From assembly GCA_963727465.1 (NCBI GenBank), contig CAVSGL010000020.1, positions 1 through 64,000 on the forward strand: a DNA stretch of 64,000 bases, given 5' to 3'. The position numbers and the translations under genes are program-made. Shown here one piece after another: positions 9,711 through 18,882 of the stretch. How positions within the stretch are numbered: the stretch's first letter is position 1; every line of letters starts with the position of its first letter. Below the pieces are notes generated by a model. That model was not told the DNA's origin. It made no database searches and saw nothing but the letters and a program-made list of their open reading frames with translations. This DNA is from VRUE01 sp963727465. GTDB lineage: Bacteria > Actinomycetota > Thermoleophilia > Solirubrobacterales > 70-9.

Positions 9711-11279
9711 CTATCTGGGAGGCGGCGTCTGTCCGGGGTTCGGCGGCGCGGGGACTTTCGGCGCTGGGCTCGTCTCGGGCACGGGAGGGTTGACCGGCGC
9801 CGGGGGCGCGGTCGGCTGTCCGGCCGGTGGAGCACCGGGATTGCCCGGCGGGGGCGCCCTTTCGGACTGTGGCGGCATTGCCGGTTTATCGGGCGTCGCG
9901 GGTTCCGCCGGCGGCTCGGGAGGCGAGGCCGGTTTGCGTTCGGTTGCCGCCTCCTGCCCGGTCGCAGCCGCGCCGGGCATCTGCTCCGGCCCCCCCGGTT
10001 GCCCGGCAGCAAGACTTCCATCGCCTCCGCCCGGCTGCCTCACACCGGCCTGCGGTTCGTCGCCCTCGCCGGCCGCCGCCTCGGCGGGCCGGGCGGCGCC
10101 GCCGTCGTCCGGACCGGCCGAGCCACCACCTGCGTGTGCCGGTTCCTCAGCGTGTTCCCGTTCCCGGCCGAGCTCGCCGGAGCCGCCGGCCGGGCCTGGG
10201 GGAGGCCCGGTTTCGTCGCGGGCGGACGCGTCCGTACCGCGCGCCTCGGGCTTCCCGCTCGGGCTCGAAGCGCTGTCGACGCTCCGGTTCAGCTCGGAAC
10301 GCCCGCTGCCGGAGAAGGCGGGCGGGTCGACCAGGCCGCTCTTGTCTGCGGCCACGACGGTCAGGGCGGCTGCCGCGATCGCGGCGCCGGACTTGATCGC
10401 GGCTGAGGACGCCACGGTCTGCCCGACGCCGGCGCCAAGGGCACTGGCGATGCCGGCCCCGCCGCCGCCCGCCGCCCCCGCTCCCGGCCCGCCGAACTGA
10501 CCGAGAACGTCGCGCAGCACGCTGGCGGAAGCGGCGAGCGGAAGCGGCGCGATCGCGCTGAGACTCCGCCGCCGGGCGGAGATTTCGTCGCCGAAGGCGC
10601 GGCAATCGGGGCAATTGCGCAGATGCGCGCGAGTCCGGCGACGGCGGATGACGCGCCCGTCGGCGTCCGAGAGCTCGCGGCGCACCTCCGCGCAGGCCCG
10701 CTCGCGGCCTTCCTCGAGCGCGCGCAGGTTGAGGCGCGCCTCGTAGAGCGCCTGTCTCGCCGCGCCTTCCGAGGTGCCGTGGGCGGCGCCGATCTCGGAG
10801 AACTCCAGGCCGGAGAGCTCGCGCATCAGCAGGACGGCGCGCTGGCGCTCCGGCAGCTGATCGAGGTCTCCGAGCAGCGTGCGCAGACGCTCCCGCACCT
10901 CGGCCGTGTCGGAGACGGCGCCCTCTGTCACGCGTTCCACGTCGAGCTCCTCGTCGTGGTGGCGCCTGCGCTGCACTTCGATCGCCTCATTGCGCGCGAT
11001 GCGGAACAGCCACGGCTTCAGCTTGATCCGGCGTTTCTCGCCGGGCAGCGCCCGCAGCACCTTGAGCATGGTGTTCTGTAGCGCGTCCTGGGCGTCCTGG
11101 GGGTTTCCGGTCATCGCCAGGCAGAAGCGGTAGAGCGTCTGGTGGTAGCGCAGGTAGATCGTCTCGAAGGCCTGAGAGTCGCCCTGCGCCGCCCGCCGCG
11201 CGAGGCGCTCGTCGGAGAGCAGCCGTCGAGCGATCGACGTCGATTGCGGCGCGGAGGTCGGCAATGCGGCTTCGGTCAT
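9711..11279 (-). CDS. ECF sigma factor with fused zinc-finger, transmembrane and Pro-rich tail
   Basis: A 522-residue protein, against about 180-200 for a plain ECF sigma factor. Region 2 is near residues 35-100 (YLRYHQTLYRFCLAMTGN, ending in KPWLFRIARNEAIE), and region 4 near 140-195 (LPERQRAVLLMRELSGLEFSEIG). A zf-HC2-like anti-sigma finger follows near 200-235 (His-x3-Cys-x2-Cys in HLRNCPDC). An Ala-rich hydrophobic segment near 285-310 could span the membrane. The last 200 residues are Pro/Gly/Glu-rich and would then be outside. I infer a membrane-tethered, self-regulated sigma factor. The secreted repeat protein lies just downstream. Confidence 0.88.
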   Translation of the reverse strand: MTEAALPTSAPQSTSIARRLLSDERLARRAAQGDSQAFETIYLRYHQTLYRFCLAMTGNPQDAQDALQNTMLKVLRALPGEKRRIKLKPWLFRIARNEAIEVQRRRHHDEELDVERVTEGAVSDTAEVRERLRTLLGDLDQLPERQRAVLLMRELSGLEFSEIGAAHGTSEGAARQALYEARLNLRALEEGRERACAEVRRELSDADGRVIRRRRTRAHLRNCPDCRAFGDEISARRRSLSAIAPLPLAASASVLRDVLGQFGGPGAGAAGGGGAGIASALGAGVGQTVASSAAIKSGAAIAAAALTVVAADKSGLVDPPAFSGSGRSELNRSVDSASSPSGKPEARGTDASARDETGPPPGPAGGSGELGREREHAEEPAHAGGGSAGPDDGGAARPAEAAAGEGDEPQAGVRQPGGGDGSLAAGQPGGPEQMPGAAATGQEAATERKPASPPEPPAEPATPDKPAMPPQSERAPPPGNPGAPPAGQPTAPPAPVNPPVPETSPAPKVPAPPNPGQTPPPR

Positions 11280-11389
11280 GGCCCGCTCTCATCGGCATTG
11301 TCCCGCATTCGGTCAACCGCAGCCACGAAGCCATTCATCCAGTCAACGGCGCAGCCCGCCGAGCGTCAGCGCAGGTCGTGCCGGCCCCT

Positions 11390-11395
11390 TAGGCT
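11390..11395 (+). promoter_or_regulatory. TANNNT -10 hexamer upstream of alaS
   Basis: TAGGCT lies 10 nt before the alaS ATG, with no Shine-Dalgarno between them. Confidence 0.45.
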
Positions 11396-11405
11396 TCGTT
11401 CTCCG

Positions 11406-14030
11406 ATGAGAGCGGCACAGATACGCGACACCTACCTCGATTTCTTCGCCGAGCGGCAGCACCGGATCGTGCCCTCGGCGTCGCTCGTCCCGTCCGTCCA
11501 CGACCCCTCGGTGCTGCTCACCACCGCGGGGATGCAGCCCTTTAAGCCCTACTTCCTCGGCCGCGAGCGCCCGCCCGCGCCGCGCCTCGCCGACGTGCAG
11601 AAATGCTTCCGCACGACGGACATCGAGGAGGTCGGCAACACCGCCCGCCACCTGACCTTCTTCGAGATGCTCGGCAACTGGAGCTTCGGCGACTACTTCA
11701 AGGCGGAGTCGATCCCCTGGGGCTGGGAGCTGGCCACGCAGGGCTTCGGCATGGACCCGGAGCGGATCTGGGCGACCGTCTTCGGCGGCGACGAGGAGCT
11801 CGGCCTCGGCCCCGACGAGGAGGCGATCGAGATCTGGAAGGGCGTCGGCATGCCGGAGGCGCGGATCGTGCTGCTCGGCCGCGAGGACAACTTCTGGCAG
11901 GCCGGCCCGTCCGGCCCGTGCGGCCCCTGCTCGGAGCTCTATCTCGACCGCGGCGAGAGCTTCGGCGGCGCCGGGCAGCGGCCGGGAGACGACACCGATC
12001 GCTTCCTCGAGTTCTGGAACCACGTCTTCATGTCCTACGACCTCTCGCCCGAGGGGGGGCTGAGCGAGCTGCCGATGCGCAACATCGACACCGGCATGGG
12101 CCTCGACCGGATGGCGGCGATCCTCCAGGACGTCCCCTCCGTCTTCGAGACCGACCTGATCCGCCCGCTGGTCGACCTCGCCGAGCAGCTCTCCGGCCGC
12201 TCCTACGACGAGGGCGGGGCGGTGACGCGGGCGATGCGGATCGTCGCCGACCACTCGCGCGGCGCCGCCTTCCTGATCGCCGACGGGGTCGTCCCGTCCA
12301 ACGAGGACCGCGGCTACATCCTGCGCCGGATCATGCGCCGGGCGATCCAGCAGGGCCGCACGCTCGGCCTCGAGGCGCCCTGGCTGGGGCGCTTCGCCGA
12401 GCGCACGATCGAGATCATGAGCGACGCATACCCCGAGCTCGCGGCCGAACGGGAGACGATCGCCCGTTGGGTCGGCGGCGAGGAGGAGAGCTTCGGCCGC
12501 ACGCTGGAGCGCGGCACCGAGCTGCTCGAGCGCCTGATCGCCGAGGCGCAGGACGCCGGCACCTCCTGGATCGACGCCGCCGACGCATTCAAGCTGCACG
12601 ACACCTACGGCTTCCCCTACGACCTGACCAAGGAGCTGCTCGCCGAGCAGGGCCTCTCGGTCGACGACGGCGGCTTCGAGGAGCTGATGGAGGAACAGCG
12701 CCAGCGCGCCCGCGTCGGCGTCGCCACCGCGCACGGCTCCGAGGACCGCCACGAGAAGGTGATCGCGTTCGCGGCCGAGGCGCCGCCGACCCGCTTCGTC
12801 GGCTACGAGACGCTGCGCGCGACGACCGGACTGGCGGCGGTCGCCGCCGACAACGGCAGGTCGCTGGTCAAGCTCGAGGAGAGTCCCTTCTACGCCGAGG
12901 GTGGCGGCCAGGTCGCCGACTCGGGCCTCCTGCGCTGGGACGGCGGCGAGGCGCGGGTGCTCGACGTCTACCGTGTGGGAGACGACCAGGCGCTGGAGGT
13001 CGAGTCCAGCGAGGGCGCCGTGGAGGCGGGCGTCGCGGTCGAGGCCCTGGTCGACCACGAGAGCCGCCACGCGACGATGCGCAACCACACCGCCACCCAC
13101 CTGCTGCACGCGGCGCTGCGCGAGCGCCTCGGCGACCACGTGCGCCAGGCGGGGTCCGCCGTGCGCCCCGACAAGCTGCGCTTCGACTTCACCCACGGCC
13201 AGGCGCTCTCCGCCGAGGACGTGCAGGCGGTCGAGGAGCGGGTCAACGGCTGGATCAAGGCGAGCCGGCCGGTGCGCTGGCTGGAGATGGAGCGCCCCGA
13301 GGCGGAAGCGCTCGGGGCGATGGCGCTGTTCGGCGAGAAATACGGCGAGTGGGTGCGTGTGGTCGAGGTCGAGGGCGTCTCACGCGAGCTCTGCGGCGGC
13401 ACGCACGTCGCCAACACGGCCGAGGTCGGCATCTTCAAGATCGCCTCCGAGGGCTCCTCCGCCGCCAACGTGCGGCGGGTCGAGGCGCTCACCGGCCCGG
13501 CCGCGATCGACTGGTTCCGCGACGAGGAGCGCCGCCTGCGCGAGGTCGGTGAGCTGCTCGGTTCCCCGCAGGACCCGCTGGCCGGGGCCCGCCGCGCGGC
13601 CGAGCGCCTCGAGCAGGCCGGCGCGGGGGAGAAGCAGGCTGCGAAGCAGATGCTGGGCGATCAGGCGGAGCGGCTGGTCGGCGAGGCCGAGGAGGTTGCC
13701 GGCATCGGGATCGTCGCCGCCACCGCTCCCACCGCCGACCAGAAGCAGTTGCTGGAGCTGGCCAACCGGGTGCAGTCGAAGCTCGGCGGCGAGTCGGCGA
13801 TCGCGCTCGGCGGCGCCGCGGACGGCAGGGTCGGGCTGGTCGTCCTGGTCTCCAAGGGCGCCGTGCAGAGCGGCGTCTCGGCGGCGAGCGTCGTGCGCGA
13901 CGCGGCGGGCGTCGTCGGCGGCGGGGGCGGCGGGCGCGACGACATGGCACAGGCTGGGGGGAAGGACGCTTCGAAGCTCGAGCAGGCGCTGGAGACGGCG
14001 CGGCGGGCGATCGAAGCCGGGGCGGGATAG
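11406..14030 (+). CDS. alaS: alanyl-tRNA synthetase
   Basis: An 874-residue enzyme of normal length charging tRNA-Ala. The class II core has motif 2 (CFRTTDIEEVGNTARH) near residues 65-80. The editing domain carries the zinc-type HTATH near 561 and CGGTH near 663. The C-terminal DHHA1 domain ends with the glycine-rich GGGGGGRDDMAQAGG. ruvX begins on the last base of the alaS stop codon, so alaS-ruvX-mltG-aroE form one operon, a common order in Gram-positive bacteria. Confidence 0.97.
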   Translation: MRAAQIRDTYLDFFAERQHRIVPSASLVPSVHDPSVLLTTAGMQPFKPYFLGRERPPAPRLADVQKCFRTTDIEEVGNTARHLTFFEMLGNWSFGDYFKAESIPWGWELATQGFGMDPERIWATVFGGDEELGLGPDEEAIEIWKGVGMPEARIVLLGREDNFWQAGPSGPCGPCSELYLDRGESFGGAGQRPGDDTDRFLEFWNHVFMSYDLSPEGGLSELPMRNIDTGMGLDRMAAILQDVPSVFETDLIRPLVDLAEQLSGRSYDEGGAVTRAMRIVADHSRGAAFLIADGVVPSNEDRGYILRRIMRRAIQQGRTLGLEAPWLGRFAERTIEIMSDAYPELAAERETIARWVGGEEESFGRTLERGTELLERLIAEAQDAGTSWIDAADAFKLHDTYGFPYDLTKELLAEQGLSVDDGGFEELMEEQRQRARVGVATAHGSEDRHEKVIAFAAEAPPTRFVGYETLRATTGLAAVAADNGRSLVKLEESPFYAEGGGQVADSGLLRWDGGEARVLDVYRVGDDQALEVESSEGAVEAGVAVEALVDHESRHATMRNHTATHLLHAALRERLGDHVRQAGSAVRPDKLRFDFTHGQALSAEDVQAVEERVNGWIKASRPVRWLEMERPEAEALGAMALFGEKYGEWVRVVEVEGVSRELCGGTHVANTAEVGIFKIASEGSSAANVRRVEALTGPAAIDWFRDEERRLREVGELLGSPQDPLAGARRAAERLEQAGAGEKQAAKQMLGDQAERLVGEAEEVAGIGIVAATAPTADQKQLLELANRVQSKLGGESAIALGGAADGRVGLVVLVSKGAVQSGVSAASVVRDAAGVVGGGGGGRDDMAQAGGKDASKLEQALETARRAIEAGAG

Positions 14031-14437
14031 TGCGCGTGCTGGCGCTCGACCATGGCACGGCGCGGATCGGCTGCGCGATCTCCGACCCGAGCGGCACCCT
14101 GGCCACGCCCCTGCCGACGATCGAACCGCCGTCGGCCAGCGACGTCGCCGATCTGGTCGCCAAGCACGCGGTCGAGCGGGTCGTCGTCGGCCTGCCGTTG
14201 CACCTGAGCGGCGAGGAAGGCTCGCAGGCGGCGCTCGCGCGCAGCTTCTGCACCGAACTGGAAGCGCTGCTGAAGATCCCGGTCGAGACCTACGACGAGC
14301 GGTTGACCACCCGCATGGCCGAGGCGAGCAGGCGCGAAGGGGCGACGGCCCCGCCGGACTCGCTCGCCGCTGCGCATCTGTTGCAGGCCTACCTCGCCGG
14401 CCAGGCGGCGATCGAGGGCAGCGACGGGGATGAGTGA
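14030..14437 (+). CDS. ruvX: RuvX/YqgF-type Holliday junction resolvase (pre-16S rRNA nuclease)
   Basis: A 135-residue RNase H-fold nuclease. The first acidic residue lies in LALDHGTARIGCAIS, followed by VVVGLPLHLSGEEGSQA and the DERLTT block near the C-terminus. The family was named for Holliday junction resolution but is also implicated in 16S rRNA 5' processing. It uses a GTG start directly after alaS and overlaps the mltG start. Confidence 0.93.
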   Translation: MRVLALDHGTARIGCAISDPSGTLATPLPTIEPPSASDVADLVAKHAVERVVVGLPLHLSGEEGSQAALARSFCTELEALLKIPVETYDERLTTRMAEASRREGATAPPDSLAAAHLLQAYLAGQAAIEGSDGDE

Positions 14438-15287
14438 GGGGACCGCCCTGCGCCGCGAGCGGCGCAGGGACGATCAGCGCGCCCGGATCAGGCGGCGCCG
14501 TCTGCTGGCGGGCGGCCTGGCCATCGTGGCGCTCGCCGTGCTCGCGACGGGCGCGCTGGCCTACCGCCACTTCCACAATCCGGCGCCGCCGCCGGAACCG
14601 GAGCTGAAGACGATCACGCTGACGATTCCCGAGGGCTACAGCCGCGCCCAGACCGCCGAGCTCGCCCGCGAAGCGGGGCTGAAGGGCAGCTACATGAAGG
14701 CGAGCAGGGGCCACGAGGGCTTCCTCTTCCCCGACACCTTCGAACTGGAAAGGGGCGCCCCGGCCGCCGAGCTGGTCAGGCTTCAGCTCGAAGACTTCAA
14801 GCGCCGGATCGCCGGCGTCTCGATGCGCTACGCGCGCTCGAAGAACCTGACCACGCGCGACGTCGTCACGATCGCCTCGATGATCGAGCGGGAGGCGATG
14901 GTGGAGAAGGAGCGCCCGCTGATCGCCGCCGTGATCTACAACCGGCTGCACGAAGGGATTCCGCTGGGGATCGACGCGACGATCCGCTTCGCCACCGGCA
15001 ACTACGACAAGCCGCTGACCGAATCCGAACTGGCTGTCGACTCCCCCTACAACACCCGCACCAACGCCGGCCTGCCGCCGGGACCGATCGGCAGCCCCGG
15101 CCTGGCCTCGATCGAAGCGGCCGCGCACCCGGCCAAGGTCGGCTACCTCTACTACGTGGTCAAGCCGGGCGCCTGCGGCGAACACTCCTTCTCGGCCAGC
15201 GCGGCGGAATTCGAAGCCGACGTCGCCCGCTACGACGAAGCCCGCGAAGCCGCCGGCGGCAACTCGCCGGACAGCTGCGGAGAATGA
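14430..15287 (+). CDS. mltG: endolytic murein transglycosylase MltG
   Basis: A 285-residue membrane-anchored enzyme that cleaves nascent glycan strands. A basic N-terminus (RRERRRDDQRARIRRRR) precedes one transmembrane helix near residues 27-46. The YceG domain includes GFLFPDTFEL, the catalytic Glu in IASMIEREA, and YNRLHEGIPLGIDATI, then SPYNTR and GLPPGPIGSPG. It is shorter than most homologues (about 340-390): the linker between helix and catalytic domain is reduced. It overlaps ruvX and aroE. Confidence 0.93.
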   Translation: MSEGTALRRERRRDDQRARIRRRRLLAGGLAIVALAVLATGALAYRHFHNPAPPPEPELKTITLTIPEGYSRAQTAELAREAGLKGSYMKASRGHEGFLFPDTFELERGAPAAELVRLQLEDFKRRIAGVSMRYARSKNLTTRDVVTIASMIEREAMVEKERPLIAAVIYNRLHEGIPLGIDATIRFATGNYDKPLTESELAVDSPYNTRTNAGLPPGPIGSPGLASIEAAAHPAKVGYLYYVVKPGACGEHSFSASAAEFEADVARYDEAREAAGGNSPDSCGE

Positions 15288-16096
15288 AGCGGCTCGCCGT
15301 CCTCGGCCACCCCGTCGCCCACTCGCGCTCGCCGGCGATGCACAATGCGGCGCTTGCCGAGCTGGGGCTGGCCGGGGAGTGGAGCTATGAGGCGATCGAC
15401 CTCGCCCCGGACGAGTTCGAGGCGCGGGTGCGGGCGATGGAGGGGGAGGGGTTCGTCGGCGCCAACGTCACGGTGCCGCACAAGGGTGCGGCGCTGTCGC
15501 TCGCCGACACGCTTTCCGAGACGGCCAGGGAGATCGGCGCCGCCAACACGCTCAGCTTCGCCGGCGGCGGGGTCCGCGCCGACAACACCGACGCCGGAGG
15601 ACTGATCGATGCGCTGCGGGCGGTGCCGTCTTCGCCAAGGGGTGTTCGTGCGCTTGTGCTCGGCGCCGGCGGCGCCGCACTTGCCGCGATCTGGGTGTTG
15701 GCCAAGGAAGGGGCGGTGGTTGACGTCAGTGAGGTGGATGTATGGAACCGGACCTTCCACAAGGCGGAAGCGGCGGCTTCGCGGTTGGGCGGCCGACCTG
15801 AGCCGAATCCCGACATGGACAGGTATGGCTTGATCGTCAATGCGACCTCGGTCGGTCTTCACGGAGAGGATCCATTCGAATCCTTGCCCCTGAGCCCCGA
15901 GCTGCTGGGGGACCGGCTGGTTGTCGACTTGGTTTACGGCGACCATCCGACCAGCCTGGTGGAAGTCGCCAACGAGCGAGGCGCCACGGTTATCGATGGG
16001 CTCGAGGTGCTCGTCCGGCAAGGCGCTCGGTCTTTCGAGATCTGGACTGGGATGAGCGCGCCGCTGGACATCATGCGCACGGCCGCCCGCGAATAG
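15284..16096 (+). CDS. aroE: shikimate dehydrogenase
   Basis: A 270-residue NADP-dependent reductase converting 3-dehydroshikimate to shikimate. The substrate domain starts LGHPVAHSRSPAMHNAA and carries the catalytic Lys in NVTVPHKGAA. The Rossmann domain has VLGAGGAALA and the NATSVGL block. The middle part (about 15,650-16,000) has more relaxed codon use than its neighbours. It is the last gene of the alaS operon and is followed by a long perfect hairpin. Confidence 0.93.
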   Translation: MKRLAVLGHPVAHSRSPAMHNAALAELGLAGEWSYEAIDLAPDEFEARVRAMEGEGFVGANVTVPHKGAALSLADTLSETAREIGAANTLSFAGGGVRADNTDAGGLIDALRAVPSSPRGVRALVLGAGGAALAAIWVLAKEGAVVDVSEVDVWNRTFHKAEAAASRLGGRPEPNPDMDRYGLIVNATSVGLHGEDPFESLPLSPELLGDRLVVDLVYGDHPTSLVEVANERGATVIDGLEVLVRQGARSFEIWTGMSAPLDIMRTAARE

Positions 16097-16097
16097 A

Positions 16098-16143
16098 CGC
16101 ATCCAAGATTGACCCACCTGGGGTGTGGTCAATCTTGGATGCG
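16098..16143. terminator. long perfect hairpin between aroE and aroC
   Basis: A 17-bp perfect inverted repeat: left arm 16098-16114, right arm 16127-16143, starting CGCATCCAAGATTGACC. The 12-nt loop can pair further (CACC/GGTG). No T-run follows on either strand, so it is not a classical intrinsic terminator. The right arm sits where the -35 region of the aroC promoter would be, so an operator is equally possible. Confidence 0.6.
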
Positions 16144-16153
16144 CTATCGGCTA

Positions 16154-16159
16154 TAGCCT
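16154..16159 (+). promoter_or_regulatory. TANNNT -10 hexamer, leaderless-type, for aroC
   Basis: TAGCCT lies 7 nt before the aroC ATG and 10 nt after the end of the hairpin. Confidence 0.55.
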
Positions 16160-16166
16160 TGCGCGC

Positions 16167-17339
16167 ATGAGCACGCGCTTCAGATTCACCACCGCGGGGG
16201 AGTCGCACGGGCCGGGGCTGGTCGCGATCGTCGAGGGCGTGCCCGCCGGGCTCGAGCTCGACCGCGGGGCGCTCGACCGCGACATGGCGCGGCGCCAGCT
16301 CGGCCACGGCCGCGGCGGGCGGATGAAGATCGAGAGCGACTCGGTCGAGATCCGCTCCGGCGTGCGCCACGGCCGCACTCTCGGCAGCCCGATCGCGGTG
16401 CTGGTCGCCAACCGCGACTACGCCAACTGGGAGGAGCGGATGAACCCCTGGCCGGTCGAGGGGTTCGAGCCCGAAGAGGTCCACCTGCCGCGTCCCGGCC
16501 ACGCCGACCTGGTCGGCGCCCAGAAGTACGGGCACGGCGACATCCGCAACGTGCTCGAGCGCGCCAGCGCCCGCGAGACCGCCGCGCGGGTCGCCGCGGG
16601 CTCGATCGCGCGCGGCTTCCTCGGCGCGCTCGGGGTCAGCGTGCACAGCCACGTCACCCAGATCGCATCGGTGCGGGCGCCGGAGCGCCCCGACCTGATG
16701 CCCGGCGACTTCGTCTCGGTCGACGAGGACCCGGTGCGCTGCCTCGACCCGGAGGCGAGTGCGGCGATGGTCGCGGAGATCAACCGCCTGCGCAAGGCCA
16801 ACGAGAGCCTCGGCGGCAGCTTCGAGGTGCGCGTTTTCGGCCTCGTCCCGGGCCTCGGCTCGCACATCTCCTGGGAGGAGCGCCTCGACGGCCGCCTCGC
16901 CGGGGCCGTCGTCTCGATCCAGTCGATCAAGGGCGTGGCGATCGGCGAAGCCTGGGACGTCGCCGGCCGGCCCGGCTCGGAGGCGCACGACGAGATCTTC
17001 TGGTCGCCCGAGCGCGGCTACCACCGCGAGACGAACCACGCGGGCGGCCTCGAGGGGGGCATGACCAACGGCCTGCCGCTCTCGGTCCGCGCCGCGATCA
17101 AGCCGATCTCGACCCTGACCAAGCCGCTGCGCTCGGTCGACACCGAGAGCAAGGAGCCGGCGCAGGCGCTGCGCGAGCGCACCGACTCGACCGTGGTGCC
17201 CGCGGCCGCGGTCGTCGGCGAGGCGATGGTCTGCCTCACGCTCGCCTCCTGCTACCGGGAAAAGTTCGGCGGCGACCACATCGACGACGTGCTCGCCGCG
17301 GTGGAGGCGTACAAGCAGCGCATCGACTGGCGGGGGTGA
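16167..17339 (+). CDS. aroC: chorismate synthase
   Basis: A 390-residue FMN-dependent enzyme making chorismate from EPSP, the last common step of the shikimate pathway. Signatures are TAGESHGPGLVAIVEGVPAG at the start, the GHADLVGAQKYGHGDIRNVLERASARETA flavin and phosphate site (residues about 113-140), and RTDSTVVPAAAVVGEA near the end. ATG at 16167 is supported by the upstream hexamer; an in-frame upstream GTG would run back into the hairpin. It heads aroC-aroKB-aroQ-pepQ. Confidence 0.96.
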   Translation: MSTRFRFTTAGESHGPGLVAIVEGVPAGLELDRGALDRDMARRQLGHGRGGRMKIESDSVEIRSGVRHGRTLGSPIAVLVANRDYANWEERMNPWPVEGFEPEEVHLPRPGHADLVGAQKYGHGDIRNVLERASARETAARVAAGSIARGFLGALGVSVHSHVTQIASVRAPERPDLMPGDFVSVDEDPVRCLDPEASAAMVAEINRLRKANESLGGSFEVRVFGLVPGLGSHISWEERLDGRLAGAVVSIQSIKGVAIGEAWDVAGRPGSEAHDEIFWSPERGYHRETNHAGGLEGGMTNGLPLSVRAAIKPISTLTKPLRSVDTESKEPAQALRERTDSTVVPAAAVVGEAMVCLTLASCYREKFGGDHIDDVLAAVEAYKQRIDWRG

Positions 17340-17343
17340 CCCC

Positions 17344-18882
17344 GTGAAGCGACCGGCGATCGTCTTCATCGGCTTCATGGGCGCCGGCAAGTCGACCGCC
17401 GCCGAGGCGGCGGCGCGCGAGGCCGGAGTCGAGGCGCTCGACACCGACGCCCTGCTCGAACGGCAGCTCGGGACGACGATCGACGAGTTCTTCGCGGCGC
17501 GCGGCGAGCAGGAGTTCCGGCGCCGGGAGGAGGAGCTGGCGACCGACCTGCTGGAGGCGGCCGAGGGAGGCGTGATCGCGCTGGGCGGCGGCAGCGTGCT
17601 CTCGCCGGCGGTGCGGGAGGCGCTCGCTCGCCACACCGTCGTCTGGCTCCAGGTCGATCCCGACGTGGCCTGGCGGCGGGTCGAGGGGGCGGGCAGGCCT
17701 CTGGCCAAGGACGGCGCCGGCTTCGAGGCGCTGCTCGTCGAGCGCCTGGCGCTCTACGAGTCGCTGGCCGACGTGATCCTGATGCCGTCCGAGCGCGACG
17801 CGGTCGAGCGGGCGCTGCCGGCGCTGCGGGCGCTGGCCGACCTGCCCGCCGGCACGAGAATGCTCTGGGCGGCGAGCGCCTCGGGCGAATACCCGGTCGT
17901 CGTCGGCCGCGACCTTCTGGCGACCTCGTGGTGGCCGCTCGAGGGGCGTCGCTTCTGCGTGACCGACCGCTCCGTGGGACCCCTCTACGCCGAGCGTCTG
18001 GCGCCGCTTCAGTCGGCGATCGAGGTCGCCCCCGGCGAGCAGGCGAAGACGATGGCGGAAGCCGAGCGGGTCCTGCGTGAGCTGGCCGGGGCCGGGATGA
18101 CGCGCGAAGACCACGTCGTCGCGCTCGGCGGCGGGGTTGTCGGCGACCTCGGCGGCTTCTGCGCCCACACCTACCAGCGCGGCGTCCCGGTCGTGCAGGC
18201 GCCGACCACGCTGGTCGCCCAGGTGGACTCCGCCTACGGCGGCAAGACCGGGGTGGACCTGCCGGAGGGCAAGAACTACGCCGGCGCCTACCACCTGCCG
18301 GCGGCGGTGGTCGCCGACACCGGAACGCTGGCGAGCCTGCCCGGGGAGGAGCTGGCGGCGGGGTTCGTCGAGGTGCTGAAGACGGGCCTGCTGGCGGGTG
18401 GGGAGCTCTGGGAGCGCGTGCAGGCGATCGAGGCGCTCGACCCCGCCGAGCTCGACGACGTCGTCTTCGCCTGCGCCCGCTACAAGTGCGAGGTCGTCGC
18501 CGCGGACGAGCGCGACGCCGGCCTGCGGCACGTGCTCAACCTCGGGCACACGATCGGGCACGCGATCGAGGCGGCCAGCGGCTACTCGCGCTATCGCCAC
18601 GGCGAGGCGGTCGGCCTCGGCCTGCTGGCCGCGCTGCGCCTCTCCGAGGCGGGCGAGCTGCGCGAGCAGGTGCGGGAGCTGCTTGGGCAACACGGTCTGC
18701 CGGTCGAGCTGGACCCCGCGATCGAGGCGGCGCCGATACTCGACGCGCTTCAGCGCGACAAGAAGCGCACGGCGGCCGGCGTGGGCTTCGTGCTCCTGGC
18801 CGAGCCCGGCGCGCCGCAGGTCGGGCAGACCGTCGATCCGGCTAAGGTCAGGCTCGCCGTCGAGGAGCTGTACGCGAGATGA
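17344..18882 (+). CDS. aroKB: bifunctional shikimate kinase / 3-dehydroquinate synthase
   Basis: A 512-residue fusion. Residues 1 to about 165 are shikimate kinase: Walker A GFMGAGKST at 10-18, DTDALLE, the FRRREEE substrate region and GGG. Residues about 170-512 are 3-dehydroquinate synthase: GGGVVGDLGGFCAHTYQRG, the PTTLVAQVDSAYGGKTGVD NAD/substrate block, and zinc ligands including Glu in GFVEVLK and His in LGHTIGHAIE. Separate genes are usual; the same fusion is known from Thermotoga. It uses a GTG start 4 nt after aroC. Confidence 0.95.
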   Translation: MKRPAIVFIGFMGAGKSTAAEAAAREAGVEALDTDALLERQLGTTIDEFFAARGEQEFRRREEELATDLLEAAEGGVIALGGGSVLSPAVREALARHTVVWLQVDPDVAWRRVEGAGRPLAKDGAGFEALLVERLALYESLADVILMPSERDAVERALPALRALADLPAGTRMLWAASASGEYPVVVGRDLLATSWWPLEGRRFCVTDRSVGPLYAERLAPLQSAIEVAPGEQAKTMAEAERVLRELAGAGMTREDHVVALGGGVVGDLGGFCAHTYQRGVPVVQAPTTLVAQVDSAYGGKTGVDLPEGKNYAGAYHLPAAVVADTGTLASLPGEELAAGFVEVLKTGLLAGGELWERVQAIEALDPAELDDVVFACARYKCEVVAADERDAGLRHVLNLGHTIGHAIEAASGYSRYRHGEAVGLGLLAALRLSEAGELREQVRELLGQHGLPVELDPAIEAAPILDALQRDKKRTAAGVGFVLLAEPGAPQVGQTVDPAKVRLAVEELYAR

